This document shows, piece by piece, positions 34,604-43,149 of a stretch of 64,000 nt of DNA. Source of the stretch: Bdellovibrionales bacterium RIFCSPHIGHO2_01_FULL_40_29 (lineage in GTDB: Bacteria > Bdellovibrionota > Bdellovibrionia > Bdellovibrionales > Bdellovibrionaceae); contig MEPU01000004.1 of NCBI GenBank assembly GCA_001771815.1, forward strand, positions 1 to 64,000. The letters are read 5' to 3'. Position 1 is the stretch's first letter. Each line of letters starts with the position of its first letter. The notes below the pieces were generated by a model. It was not told where the DNA came from and did not search any database. It saw only the letters and a program-made list of their open reading frames with translations. A program made the translations under genes and the position numbers.

Positions 34604-35566
34604 ATGACTGATAAGAAACTTTCAAAAGATTCACACCAACATCATGCCCATTCACATGGACATAAACATTCCCACAGTCATAGCCATTCACATGGTCACC
34701 AGCGCACTCAACAAAATTTAATGCTCGCCTTTTTATTGAATCTGGCCTTTGCACTGATTGAACTGATTGGTGGATTACTCACTGGCAGTGTTGCCATTTT
34801 AGCAGATGCCGTTCATGATTTTGGAGACAGCTTAACTCTGGGAATATCTTTGATTCTCGAGAAAATGTCACAACAAAAACGAACAGCTAACTACACCTTT
34901 GGATTTCGTAGACTCTCTTTACTGGCCTCTTTGATCGCAGGAATAATTATTTGTATTGGTTCGGGAATTGTTCTTTATGAGGCCATTCCGCAATTTTGGA
35001 ATCGCGAAACAATTCCAAATGGTCCATGGATGATGGCCTTAGCAGCTTTGGGTGTCATCATCAATGGTGTTGCGGCTTTCCGAATGTGGGGTGGAACGTC
35101 CCGAAATGAATCCATGATCTCGTGGCATTTGGTTGAGGATGTTTTAGGATGGGTTGCAGTTTTTATTGGGGCATTGGTGATCACGTTGACATCATGGACC
35201 TGGGTTGATCCTCTGCTTGCGTGCGGCGTGGCTCTGTTTGTATTGTACAATGTTTCCAAAAATTTATGGGAAACGATTCAGATTTTTTTACAACGAAAAC
35301 CCGAAGAGTTCAGCGAGTCCGATTTTACCAATGAGGTTCTTAAATTCAATGGAGTTGTCAAAGTTCATGAACTGCATGTTTGGTCGCTTGATGGTGAAAC
35401 AAATATTTTGTCCTTGCATGTTGTTGTTGAACCACATTTTGAGTTTGGCACAAATTTTACTGAGCTCAAGTCTAAGGTCCGCGCCCTGGCGTCCAGCCTA
35501 GGCAACTATCACACCACAATTGAAATTGAAAAAACCACTGAACAACAACAACCTTGCAACCTCTAA
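34604..35566 (+). CDS. Cation diffusion facilitator (CzcD/ZitB-type)
   Basis: A 320-residue inner-membrane exporter. A His-rich N-terminus (residues 12-34, repeated HSHSHGH) captures metal. Six membrane segments follow; the transport site residues are in ILADAVHDFGDS (HxxxD in segment 2) and in SMISWHLVEDVLG (segment 5, HxxxD). The C-terminal cytoplasmic domain has VHELHVWSLDGE and SLHVVV, typical of Zn/Cd/Co exporters. An AAAGGAGC site precedes the start. The PLP enzyme gene begins 18 bases after its stop, so they are probably co-transcribed. Confidence 0.92.
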   Translation: MTDKKLSKDSHQHHAHSHGHKHSHSHSHSHGHQRTQQNLMLAFLLNLAFALIELIGGLLTGSVAILADAVHDFGDSLTLGISLILEKMSQQKRTANYTFGFRRLSLLASLIAGIIICIGSGIVLYEAIPQFWNRETIPNGPWMMALAALGVIINGVAAFRMWGGTSRNESMISWHLVEDVLGWVAVFIGALVITLTSWTWVDPLLACGVALFVLYNVSKNLWETIQIFLQRKPEEFSESDFTNEVLKFNGVVKVHELHVWSLDGETNILSLHVVVEPHFEFGTNFTELKSKVRALASSLGNYHTTIEIEKTTEQQQPCNL

Positions 35567-35584
35567 ACCCAAAGGATGCTTCAC

Positions 35585-36871
35585 ATGAAAAAAAAATCAA
35601 AACACGTTAAAAAAGTTCGAGATTACAAAGACCCCCTCCGTGAATACCACCCAGCAACAGCTGTGATTTTGGCCGGCTATCGCTCGGGACTTTCAGAAAA
35701 TTCAGTGAAACCACCTCTTTTTCGTACATCGACATTTGAATTTTCAACGGCCAAAGATGGAGAGAAATTTTTTCAACGCGCCTATCATCTGCCAGGTGAT
35801 GATAAAAAAGAACCTGGATTAATCTATTCGAGATTGAATAATCCCAATATTGAAATCGCTGAAGACAAACTGATTGCCGCAGAAGTGGGTGCTAAACACG
35901 CGTTGCTTTTTCCATCTGGAATGTCCGCAATCAGCTTAACTATTTTGAGTTTGTTACCTGCTAATGCAAAAATACTTTATACGGATCCTGTTTATGGCGG
36001 CACTTACATGTACTTTAAAGAATTCTGTCCCAACCGCTTTGGAATAAAAACATTTCCTGTCGATACCAGTGATCTGGCGCAAACAAAAAAATGTCTTCAA
36101 AAAGAAGGCCCTTTTGACATGATTTATTTAGAAACTCCAGCAAACCCAACAATGCGTCTGACTGACATTTCTGCTATTAAAGATCTGGCAAAAAAGTACA
36201 GTCCAAAAGCTTTGATCGCAGTTGATAATACTTTTATGGGCCCCGTATTCCAATCACCGCTGGTACTGGGCGCTGATATTGTGATTTATTCAGCGACAAA
36301 ATTTTTAGGAGGGCACAGCGATATTTTAGCAGGTGTGACTTTAACTAAAGATCAAACCCTGATTCATAAAATTCGCGACTATCGAACGATTCTGGGAGCC
36401 ACTGCTGCGCCGGACACAGCTTGGTTATTGACTCGTTCTATTGAAACACTTTGGGTACGAATGCAACGCCAAGCTGAAAAAGCCGCAAAAGTTGCTGCAC
36501 AAATCAGTCAGCATCCAAAAATTTCAGATATCTTTTATCCTGGATTGCTCACACCCAAAGATGCCAACCAGTACGAGATCTTTAAAAAACAATGTCACGG
36601 CGCTGGCTCGATGATCACATTCAATCTGAAAAAAAATACGCGCGGGGCCGCTTTTCGTTTTTTGGATTCACTGCAAATTTGTCATTTAGCGGTTTCCTTA
36701 GGAGGGACAGAAACGCTGATTGAACATCCGCGCAGCATGACTCACTCGGATATGACTCTCGCGGATTTAGATCGTGCAGGTATTGGAGAAGGTATGATCC
36801 GGCTATCTGTTGGTTTAGAAAGCTCCGAAGACTTGGTCAAAGATATTTTCCAAGGCCTCAAGGCTGTTTGA
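35585..36871 (+). CDS. Cys/Met-metabolism PLP-dependent enzyme
   Basis: A 428-residue fold-type I enzyme of the cystathionine gamma-synthase / methionine gamma-lyase family. Motifs: FRTSTFEF, YSRLNNPN (Tyr-x-Arg for PLP phosphate), FPSGMSAISL (GM phosphate loop), LETPANPT, AVDNTF and the Schiff-base lysine in YSATKFLGGHSD. A 20-30 residue insertion around QRAYHLPGDDKKEPGLI separates it from the standard enzyme. The ATG at 35585 has AAAGGA nine bases upstream; the ATG at 35576 overlaps that site and was rejected. It lies right after a metal exporter gene. The exact reaction is open. Confidence 0.88.
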   Translation: MKKKSKHVKKVRDYKDPLREYHPATAVILAGYRSGLSENSVKPPLFRTSTFEFSTAKDGEKFFQRAYHLPGDDKKEPGLIYSRLNNPNIEIAEDKLIAAEVGAKHALLFPSGMSAISLTILSLLPANAKILYTDPVYGGTYMYFKEFCPNRFGIKTFPVDTSDLAQTKKCLQKEGPFDMIYLETPANPTMRLTDISAIKDLAKKYSPKALIAVDNTFMGPVFQSPLVLGADIVIYSATKFLGGHSDILAGVTLTKDQTLIHKIRDYRTILGATAAPDTAWLLTRSIETLWVRMQRQAEKAAKVAAQISQHPKISDIFYPGLLTPKDANQYEIFKKQCHGAGSMITFNLKKNTRGAAFRFLDSLQICHLAVSLGGTETLIEHPRSMTHSDMTLADLDRAGIGEGMIRLSVGLESSEDLVKDIFQGLKAV

Positions 36872-36885
36872 TAAGCTGTATTATC

Positions 36886-37836
36886 CTAAAGCAACTCAGC
36901 GCATGCTGCTACTGGATTCTGCTCGATCAGCAACTGGGCTTCTGTTAATAGATTTGCGCAAGCCGATTCAACTTCTGCAGTTTTTCGATTCAATGGACCA
37001 AAATGAGCGCGTAAAATTCGAATAAGCGTCATGGTGTATTCCGCAGCGAATGCGGGGCAACTTTTTGCAAACACCTGATACTCTGCCCCGGCACCTGATC
37101 CTAAAATGGGAGTCGATTTACAGGTCACCCCTTCTTTAAAAACAGTTAAATGGCAGCGACTGGGTTGAGCACGGTACTCATCATAAAGTAATTTTAATTC
37201 TGGCGATGCGGATACTGAATTGTAGCTGGCTTGAAAGAGTCCAGCTTCAGCCTCGGCGGATGTGCGATTTGTTCCTGCCGCCACATCATAACCTTCACAG
37301 TATCTCCCAGAACTTTCTCTCATCCCTAATCCCATACCGATGGTGTACGTGGCATGCAAAGGCTCGCTTCCACGATCACCAATTCGAAATCCTAAAGCCA
37401 GCAATGTATCTTGATAATGAGCCAAAACATCTTTGGCCGCATTACCCGAATTGGCTGCAGCTAAAATTCTGGCTGCAGCCCACGACTTTTCAGATTTAAT
37501 ACGACAAAGACTTCGACCATAACTAAGCACCATACCTTTAATATAACCGGCCGGAGCACGTCCTCGATCTGTCCAGATATTTTTAAGACACGCCGATTGA
37601 CCAGCCATTTCCACCAACACTTTTGAATATACAGGCACTACTGGATTCGAAGGCTCTGTCCCTATTGGTGGCGCCACAGGTGGCACATCAGCCGGAGGTG
37701 TTTCTAATGATCCTGAATCTTTGGTGCTGGGCAATGTTTCAACAAGGGAAATTTTTGGAGAACAAGCACTCAGTAAAAAAAAGGCCATGACGATAAGAGC
37801 TAATGAATTTCGAGAAATGGTTTCAACAGAGATCAT
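36886..37836 (-). CDS. Lipoprotein with lysozyme-like motif
   Basis: A 316-residue predicted lipoprotein: hydrophobic start, lipobox LLSAC (Cys25), then a Pro-rich linker (PPADVPPVAPP, about 47-68). The folded part (from about 75) has GMGLGMRESSGRYCEGYD (Glu174 in an E-S-S-G-R-Y setting) followed by EAGLFQASYNS, which is the layout of goose-type and SLT lysozyme active sites (E-S-G ... G-L-x-Q). Several cysteines could form disulfides. It probably acts on peptidoglycan from the membrane. The family is not one I can name. Confidence 0.6.
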   Translation of the reverse strand: MISVETISRNSLALIVMAFFLLSACSPKISLVETLPSTKDSGSLETPPADVPPVAPPIGTEPSNPVVPVYSKVLVEMAGQSACLKNIWTDRGRAPAGYIKGMVLSYGRSLCRIKSEKSWAAARILAAANSGNAAKDVLAHYQDTLLALGFRIGDRGSEPLHATYTIGMGLGMRESSGRYCEGYDVAAGTNRTSAEAEAGLFQASYNSVSASPELKLLYDEYRAQPSRCHLTVFKEGVTCKSTPILGSGAGAEYQVFAKSCPAFAAEYTMTLIRILRAHFGPLNRKTAEVESACANLLTEAQLLIEQNPVAACAELL

Positions 37837-37949
37837 AGAGTCCTTTCGGAAATTATTTAAATTGAATTAAATAATACCGATAGTGCTGAAGTTATCGACA
37901 TTTTCATGTTGATAACTAGACCATTCTCTAGGGGATTTCTGAATTTAAC

Positions 37950-39527
37950 TTAGTTCATGGATTTTAAGATCTGGTGAATATGGTATTTCACATGAGAATC
38001 AGATTCTTTCTCTAACGCGCGTTGAAGCAACTCATGCACTAAAGGTGCGGTTGGTTTTAACTGACGCAAAACCATCGCGGCCGATTGTCGTACAAAAACT
38101 TCAGAGTCATTCATCACTCTTCTGGCTATCGCCGTCAGAATCGTTAAGTCCTCCGTTTTTTGATTGTAGAAATACCAAAGTGCCGTGGCTCTGGTTTTTG
38201 CATCAGCTGATGTCTCGATCACTTCTATCATGCGATGATGAATAAAAGCATCTTGTGGCCGCAAGCAAATCAAAGCATTAATAAACTCCAATTCATTCCA
38301 ACGCTCCTTGGGAATGGCCGAAAATGGAATATTCACCACCATCTGCGAGGAGCACAATAAATTTTTACGAGCTTCCGTCATTGGAGTTCGCAGATCCACC
38401 AATTTATTAAATGCCTCTCCCACAAAATCACTTGTCACCAACTCAAGATCCTTTAGAGTGTTCAACACATTGGCCTTCAGCGGTAAATAAATTTCTCCTT
38501 GCAACTGAAGCAATGCCAACAATTCTGATTTTAACTTCTCGTCGGTGGCGAATTCCTGCAGAATCGTTTGTTCTTCGACGGTAACAGGAACCTCTGCTGA
38601 TTTCAGCTCGTGAATAAAATCATAAATGTGACCCAGCATTTGAATGGCACGTTGTGATTTAAAAAGATTTTGGATGTATTTTAGTTTCTCAGTGCGAGCA
38701 ACAGATGCGCTGCGGATATAACAGTACGGTTTTTCTTCAGGTTTTTTGATGTCCAGAATAAATCCCGCTGCTTGACTGATACTGGTGCTTTTTAACGAAG
38801 ACATCAGTTTTTCATTTCGAGTAGTTCCTGTTTTTTTAATATACCAATCGAATTGATCATAATTGGACCGACTCGCTTGCAGATAATTTTTAAGTAATGG
38901 AGCCACCTTTTTTCCGCTGGGTCCCACCGAGGTGAAACCATAAATTCGCGGAGTCGCCGCAAAAATTTGAGTCATACTTTGCTTGAACGAATCCCCAAAG
39001 CCACTGTAGCGAAAGGAAACTATTTGACTGGCCTGTGCTGCAGAGAATCCATCATTAAGCAGAACTTGCATGTACTCTTCAGGCGAGCGGTGATCTTTTT
39101 TTTTAGTGGCCAAGGTGTTGCACCCAAATAAAAAAACTTCACGCGGCTGCTTTAGAATTCCATCACATTTTTTATCACATGAATTTCGCTCTAAGTCCTC
39201 CATGGATAGCGTTAGCTTAGAGCTTCCAAAAAAAGTTCCACCAAAGTGGCCAGAAATCACTAAAACATCACACCGCACGTCATCTCGGCATGACTTACTG
39301 AACCAGTCCTGCTGAGATGCTTCATGTCCTTGTGGTGCCAATTCAATAAAGTTCCAAAGTTTCGAGGACAGCTGAGATTTAAAGAGTTCGGCCTCATCAT
39401 TGGAATTGATGGTGATTGTACAAAGATTTTTCTTCGTTATTTTTTCGGTAGTTGTTGCGGCAAAACCGAAACTCGAAAAGCTCAGAATCAGAATGATGTT
39501 TAAACAAGAAAATAACCAACGCTCCAT
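37950..39527 (-). CDS. Secreted clan-CD-peptidase-like protein with HEAT repeats
   Basis: A 525-residue protein with signal peptide (MERWLFSCLNIILILSF, cleavage near GFA). The N-terminal domain has a caspase/CHAT-like dyad: a strand ending LVISGHFGGTFFG (His94) and a second strand ending VFLFGCNTLA (Cys136), followed by RYSGFGDSF and IYGFTSVGPSGKK. From about residue 300 to the end helices repeat with VRQSAAMVLRQL, TRATALWYFYN and HVKYHIHQIL, as in HEAT repeats. I chose ATG 39527 because the longer frame starts with TTG. A secreted peptidase on a helical scaffold is unusual. Substrate unknown. Confidence 0.65.
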   Translation of the reverse strand: MERWLFSCLNIILILSFSSFGFAATTTEKITKKNLCTITINSNDEAELFKSQLSSKLWNFIELAPQGHEASQQDWFSKSCRDDVRCDVLVISGHFGGTFFGSSKLTLSMEDLERNSCDKKCDGILKQPREVFLFGCNTLATKKKDHRSPEEYMQVLLNDGFSAAQASQIVSFRYSGFGDSFKQSMTQIFAATPRIYGFTSVGPSGKKVAPLLKNYLQASRSNYDQFDWYIKKTGTTRNEKLMSSLKSTSISQAAGFILDIKKPEEKPYCYIRSASVARTEKLKYIQNLFKSQRAIQMLGHIYDFIHELKSAEVPVTVEEQTILQEFATDEKLKSELLALLQLQGEIYLPLKANVLNTLKDLELVTSDFVGEAFNKLVDLRTPMTEARKNLLCSSQMVVNIPFSAIPKERWNELEFINALICLRPQDAFIHHRMIEVIETSADAKTRATALWYFYNQKTEDLTILTAIARRVMNDSEVFVRQSAAMVLRQLKPTAPLVHELLQRALEKESDSHVKYHIHQILKSMN

Positions 39528-39768
39528 ATCTATTGGCGCTGCAAAATTCAATGACCATTCATTGCCTGTATAGCGAATTTAGGCGTCTAGAAACTAGACA
39601 CTTACAAATATTGTTTGGCAGTTCGCTAAGAATTCTTCAGATACCTCAACAACCACACAACTCCTACAGATCGGCGCAAACGACACAGCGTTGTATAGCA
39701 AGCACAGATTCTCATTATCCCCTTGCGGATCGAACAGCCATCATGAATGATATTTTTCAGGAGGTTTC

Positions 39769-40161
39769 ATGAAATTATTTGGTCTCATACTGACACTTAT
39801 AACAACAGCTTCAGTTGTCCATGCTCGCCCAGCGGGTTTGGAAATATCATCGACAAAGCCGCAAATCGAACAAAGAATCAACCACTCTTTTGGTCGAATA
39901 TTTGTGAATACAACTGCCTATGTGCGATACGATATTACAAATACTGGTGATGTGCTGATTCCATTTGAAGGGGCTTATGTGTATGGAGCCAATTTCACAG
40001 CTCGTCATAATTGCGGTGATGGTATCGCAGCAAAAGCACGCTGCCATGTTGATATTCGCTATTGGCCAATGACCGAGGGTCATCACACAGGTGAGGTGGA
40101 TATGCTCTTTGGTGAAAATAATGATATTCAATTTTTTCTTTGGGGCGAAGCGACTCGCTAG
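39769..40161 (+). CDS. Secreted Ig-like (choice-of-anchor type) domain protein
   Basis: A 130-residue protein with signal peptide (MKLFGLILTLITTASVVHA) and a single beta-sandwich: YVRYDITNTGDVLIPFEGAY, FTARHNCGDGIAAKARCHV and the closing IQFFLWGEATR. The NTG..I....V.G..F....NC...I.....C.V.I.Y.P pattern is that of Ig-like ASH/choice-of-anchor repeats, usually found in tandem in big surface proteins; here it is alone. The ribosome binding site is CAGGAGG. Its end overlaps the next gene (convergent) by four bases. Confidence 0.7.
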   Translation: MKLFGLILTLITTASVVHARPAGLEISSTKPQIEQRINHSFGRIFVNTTAYVRYDITNTGDVLIPFEGAYVYGANFTARHNCGDGIAAKARCHVDIRYWPMTEGHHTGEVDMLFGENNDIQFFLWGEATR

Positions 40162-40646
40162 TTCTGAGAAGTTCCGGGGATTGGCATTTTAATTTTTGCC
40201 AGCTCCGGATAACATTTCACCAGCAGGGAACGCGTCTGAATCAATGAAAAAATGGATTTTCTCATCAGCGCATCTACATTATTAGGAACTGGTTTTGAAT
40301 AGTAGTTTTGACAGTTTCTAATAATGTCCGCTTGAAGAGATAGTACAGTTGTTATTGGTGCGCAATATTTTTGGTTGATCTTTTGTTTGATCAACTCCTT
40401 ATTCAAAACCTCGATACCTTTATACAAACTCTGCGTGGTTTCACAAGCCAGATCCCATTGATCCTGGATATTGAATTGCGCTTGTTGAATCTGACGGATT
40501 TTTTCAAGATTATCGGCCACACCTTGAATTGTACTAAAAGACCCTTGCACTATTTTCGAAAAATCAAAAAAATTAATCACATCATAAATGTCAGCCTGAA
40601 CTGACATAGACGTTACCATAAAAATACTGACTAAAAACTTTTTCAC
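40158..40646 (-). CDS. Secreted helical protein, unknown
   Basis: A 162-residue protein with signal peptide (about 1-18). The mature part is helical with a Gln/Ile-rich segment (DNLEKIRQIQQAQFN) and four cysteines (LACET, KYCAP, NCQN, KCYPE). No family recognised. The start is preceded by a moderate GAAAGG site. It lies between the Ig-like gene (convergent, four-base overlap) and the transglycosylase gene upstream, reading the same way, with about 90 bp between. Confidence 0.6.
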   Translation of the reverse strand: MKKFLVSIFMVTSMSVQADIYDVINFFDFSKIVQGSFSTIQGVADNLEKIRQIQQAQFNIQDQWDLACETTQSLYKGIEVLNKELIKQKINQKYCAPITTVLSLQADIIRNCQNYYSKPVPNNVDALMRKSIFSLIQTRSLLVKCYPELAKIKMPIPGTSQN

Positions 40647-40737
40647 AAAGAGGGCCTTTCGTTAGAACCGCAAGCCTGGTGCTACCGTGTGGATCCCTGA
40701 GATGCTAGTTTTTTTTGAAAATTGAAATATTTTCCCT

Positions 40738-41874
40738 CTAAAATTCAAGCTCGGTAGCCTGCGCCAAACGTGGAGAGTGCTCCTTAGGCAGATTGACGAT
40801 GACCTCGGCTGGCAGTGATCGGCCAGGTTTTAAATTTCTGCTTTTTAAATGAGGATTATACAATTTTAATTTCTTAGTATCCTGATCAAAGGCTGCCAGC
40901 AAGGTCTCGTAAGGTAGTTTTTTCTTCAACTGAAAATATCGAATCTGAATCTCGTCATCTTTATAAATGGGCTCTGGAAAATAGAGATTCGCATTGCGCT
41001 CGACATGCAATGCCGCCAAGTATGTGGCATAAAAATTCCGCGAGGCAAATCCAAAACTTCGTTTTGAATTCACATTATCGATCAAATAGGCAATATCGTT
41101 GGATTTGTATTTTTTAACAATTTTTCCCAAGCTTCCGACACCATGATTATAAGCCGTAACGGCCAGAGGCCATGACTTTAAAATCTGATGATTTTCTTTA
41201 AAAATCTGAGCGGCCACCAAAGTGGCATACACTGGATGATTCCGCAAATCTTGATCTTTAGAAATGTACTTAAACTTATTTGCAACCCGAGGCATAATTT
41301 GCCACAGTCCACTGGCTCCAACGCGCGAACCCGCTAAAACATTGAACGAACTCTCAACAAAAACCACCCGAGTCAACTCCAATGGCAATCGGTTCTCCTG
41401 AAAAATTTTTTCCATCATCGGCAAGTAACGACCCGACAATTTAATGGCCTCTTGCATGCGATCTTTCAATCCCATCTGCAATCGAATTTTTTTAATATCT
41501 TTGATCTTATGACGTGCCGCCAGAATTCTTTTTTGCCGTCGGACAAGAATTTCTGATTCTTTTTCTTTTCGAATCAAGGACCACTTGGGATTGGCATAAA
41601 CTTGCGAAAGATCAATCTCACCCAATATCACCTCAGTATCACCAGACAGATGAAAAACACCCTGTTGCGTGGAATATTGGGTGTAGATTTTAATCCAAAA
41701 ATCAACTTCTGTTTTAATCCCGCTTGGTACTGAAAAAGTTTTTTCGTCATACCCCCTTGTATTTGTCTGAATCCACTGTGGCGGAGACCAAGACTGAGGA
41801 GTTCGAATTAACTGAGTACGAGCATTGATAACGACAGCCAGAACGACGACTAGAATGACAATGATAAATCGCAT
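40738..41874 (-). CDS. Lytic transglycosylase, MltD-like (SLT/GH23)
   Basis: A 378-residue protein with an N-terminal membrane or signal segment (MRFIIVILVVVLAVV). The GH23 domain (about 150-290) has LPLELTRVVFVESSFN with the catalytic Glu174, GASGLWQIMP (the GLWQ substrate motif), AVTAYNHGVG and the later NFYATYLAAL. The C-terminal 80 residues (IQIRYFQLKKKLPYETLLAA, LYNPHLKSRNLKPG) read like a LysM-type wall-binding module. It cleaves the glycan strand with anhydro-end formation. The frame is also open from an ATG at 41901; the chosen start gives the cleaner signal sequence. Confidence 0.88.
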   Translation of the reverse strand: MRFIIVILVVVLAVVINARTQLIRTPQSWSPPQWIQTNTRGYDEKTFSVPSGIKTEVDFWIKIYTQYSTQQGVFHLSGDTEVILGEIDLSQVYANPKWSLIRKEKESEILVRRQKRILAARHKIKDIKKIRLQMGLKDRMQEAIKLSGRYLPMMEKIFQENRLPLELTRVVFVESSFNVLAGSRVGASGLWQIMPRVANKFKYISKDQDLRNHPVYATLVAAQIFKENHQILKSWPLAVTAYNHGVGSLGKIVKKYKSNDIAYLIDNVNSKRSFGFASRNFYATYLAALHVERNANLYFPEPIYKDDEIQIRYFQLKKKLPYETLLAAFDQDTKKLKLYNPHLKSRNLKPGRSLPAEVIVNLPKEHSPRLAQATELEF

Positions 41875-42007
41875 AGATCCATTTCGGCCTATTCTGTGCA
41901 TTTAATAAGATGAAATGTGAAAAAATCGTCGACAAAGGTCTTGTCTCATTTCGAATTGTATTTAATAACACCTCGGGTTACGTAGTAAAATAAGAAACGG
42001 AGGATTA

Positions 42008-42598
42008 ATGTCTTTTTTTAAAACACTTTCAATTCTGAGCTTGACGATTTGCGCTCCATTCCTAGTGCAAGCTTCTGTATTTATTGAACCCTCTATTGGT
42101 TATCGTTCACATCATTTAAAAACCACAGCCCTTGATAACTCCACTGTCGATTATAAAATGACAACACCCACCTATGGTTTGAAATTGGGATATCGAAGTC
42201 TGATCGGTATTGATATCAATTTGGCTTATGATTATGCCAGCGGTAAAGCCACTGTTTCACCGCTAGAAGAAAAAAATAGCTTCACCCACAGTACGGCATC
42301 TGTCCAATTGGGAGTGAATGCGTTGGGTGCTATGAAAATTTATTTGGGCATGGGATTTTCCAATGATCTAAAAATTCAAGAAGGTATTTTAAATTCTGAT
42401 ATTCAACTTAAAGGACAAGCTTATCAGGCTGGATTGCAGTTTAAAGTTTTTCCAATGGTCATGTTGGGAATGCAATACAATCTCAACCAATTCAAATCAG
42501 TCCAAGGACGCAACTTTACCAGTGGTGAAGAGATTGATCGTTACTTTTCTAAAATAGATTCCCAAGATTACACATTCAGCATATCCACATCATTCTAA
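42008..42598 (+). CDS. Outer-membrane beta-barrel protein
   Basis: A 196-residue protein with signal peptide (about 1-22). Alternating strands with aromatic girdles: VFIEPSIGYRSH, PTYGLKLGYRS, DINLAYDYAS, ASVQLGVNALG, KIYLGMGFS, YQAGLQFKV, VMLGMQYNL, ending DYTFSISTSF with the terminal Phe of an OMP. Eight strands fit a small OmpX/OmpW-like barrel. A CGGAGGA site precedes the start. The RDD gene follows after 21 bases. Confidence 0.75.
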   Translation: MSFFKTLSILSLTICAPFLVQASVFIEPSIGYRSHHLKTTALDNSTVDYKMTTPTYGLKLGYRSLIGIDINLAYDYASGKATVSPLEEKNSFTHSTASVQLGVNALGAMKIYLGMGFSNDLKIQEGILNSDIQLKGQAYQAGLQFKVFPMVMLGMQYNLNQFKSVQGRNFTSGEEIDRYFSKIDSQDYTFSISTSF

Positions 42599-42619
42599 TT
42601 ATTAAAAGGAGCCACCACC

Positions 42620-43063
42620 ATGGTTTATGCCAGTTTCTTCAGACGTCTTGCCGCAAGTTGTGTTGACGGCCTTATTCTCTTTGTTCCCAGTATTCTTGTT
42701 GGTCAGGTTTTACCTGGCAGCGGAACTGGTTTCGGATTGGGGATTATTGTCGGAGTCCTATACAAACCAGTATTTGAAAGTTCTGTGATGGCTGCAACTC
42801 CTGGAAAAGCACTCTTAGGAATCGCCGTCCAAGGTGAAGATGGTCAAAATCCTACTTTCAAAAAAGCCTTGATTCGTTTTTTTTCTTCTTACATCTCGAT
42901 GATGATCATGGGTATTGGTTACTTGATGCAGCCCTTTACTACAAAACGACAAACACTGCATGATATGCTCAGCGAATGTGTTGTGATCCGAAAAGAAACT
43001 CCTGATTTTAATTATTTCATCGTTTGGCGAGATCAGTTGAAATCTATTTTTGCAGCTCTGTAA
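42620..43063 (+). CDS. RDD family inner-membrane protein
   Basis: A 147-residue protein with the RDD features: an N-terminal segment ASFFRRLAASCVDGLI (Arg and Asp of the family name) and ATPGKALLGIAVQ after the second membrane segment, then a third and a fourth segment and LMQPFTTKRQTLHDMLS near the end. Members transport ions or small molecules, e.g. Na+/H+ exchange, but most are unassigned. An AAAAGGAG site precedes it, and it is probably co-transcribed with the OMP gene. Confidence 0.85.
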   Translation: MVYASFFRRLAASCVDGLILFVPSILVGQVLPGSGTGFGLGIIVGVLYKPVFESSVMAATPGKALLGIAVQGEDGQNPTFKKALIRFFSSYISMMIMGIGYLMQPFTTKRQTLHDMLSECVVIRKETPDFNYFIVWRDQLKSIFAAL

Positions 43064-43090
43064 TTTCAAAAAAATCATGCACCAAATATA

Positions 43091-43120
43091 AAAAAAGAGG
43101 GTCTTTCGACTCTCTTTTTT
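43091..43120. terminator. Bidirectional terminator
   Basis: AAAAAAGAGGGTC (43091-43103) pairs with GACTCTCTTTTTT (43108-43120), one G-T pair, loop TTTC. T runs on both strands allow it to end both the RDD gene and the convergent subtilisin gene. Confidence 0.85.
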
Positions 43121-43149
43121 TTAATTCTTCATTTAAATAAAATCAGAAA

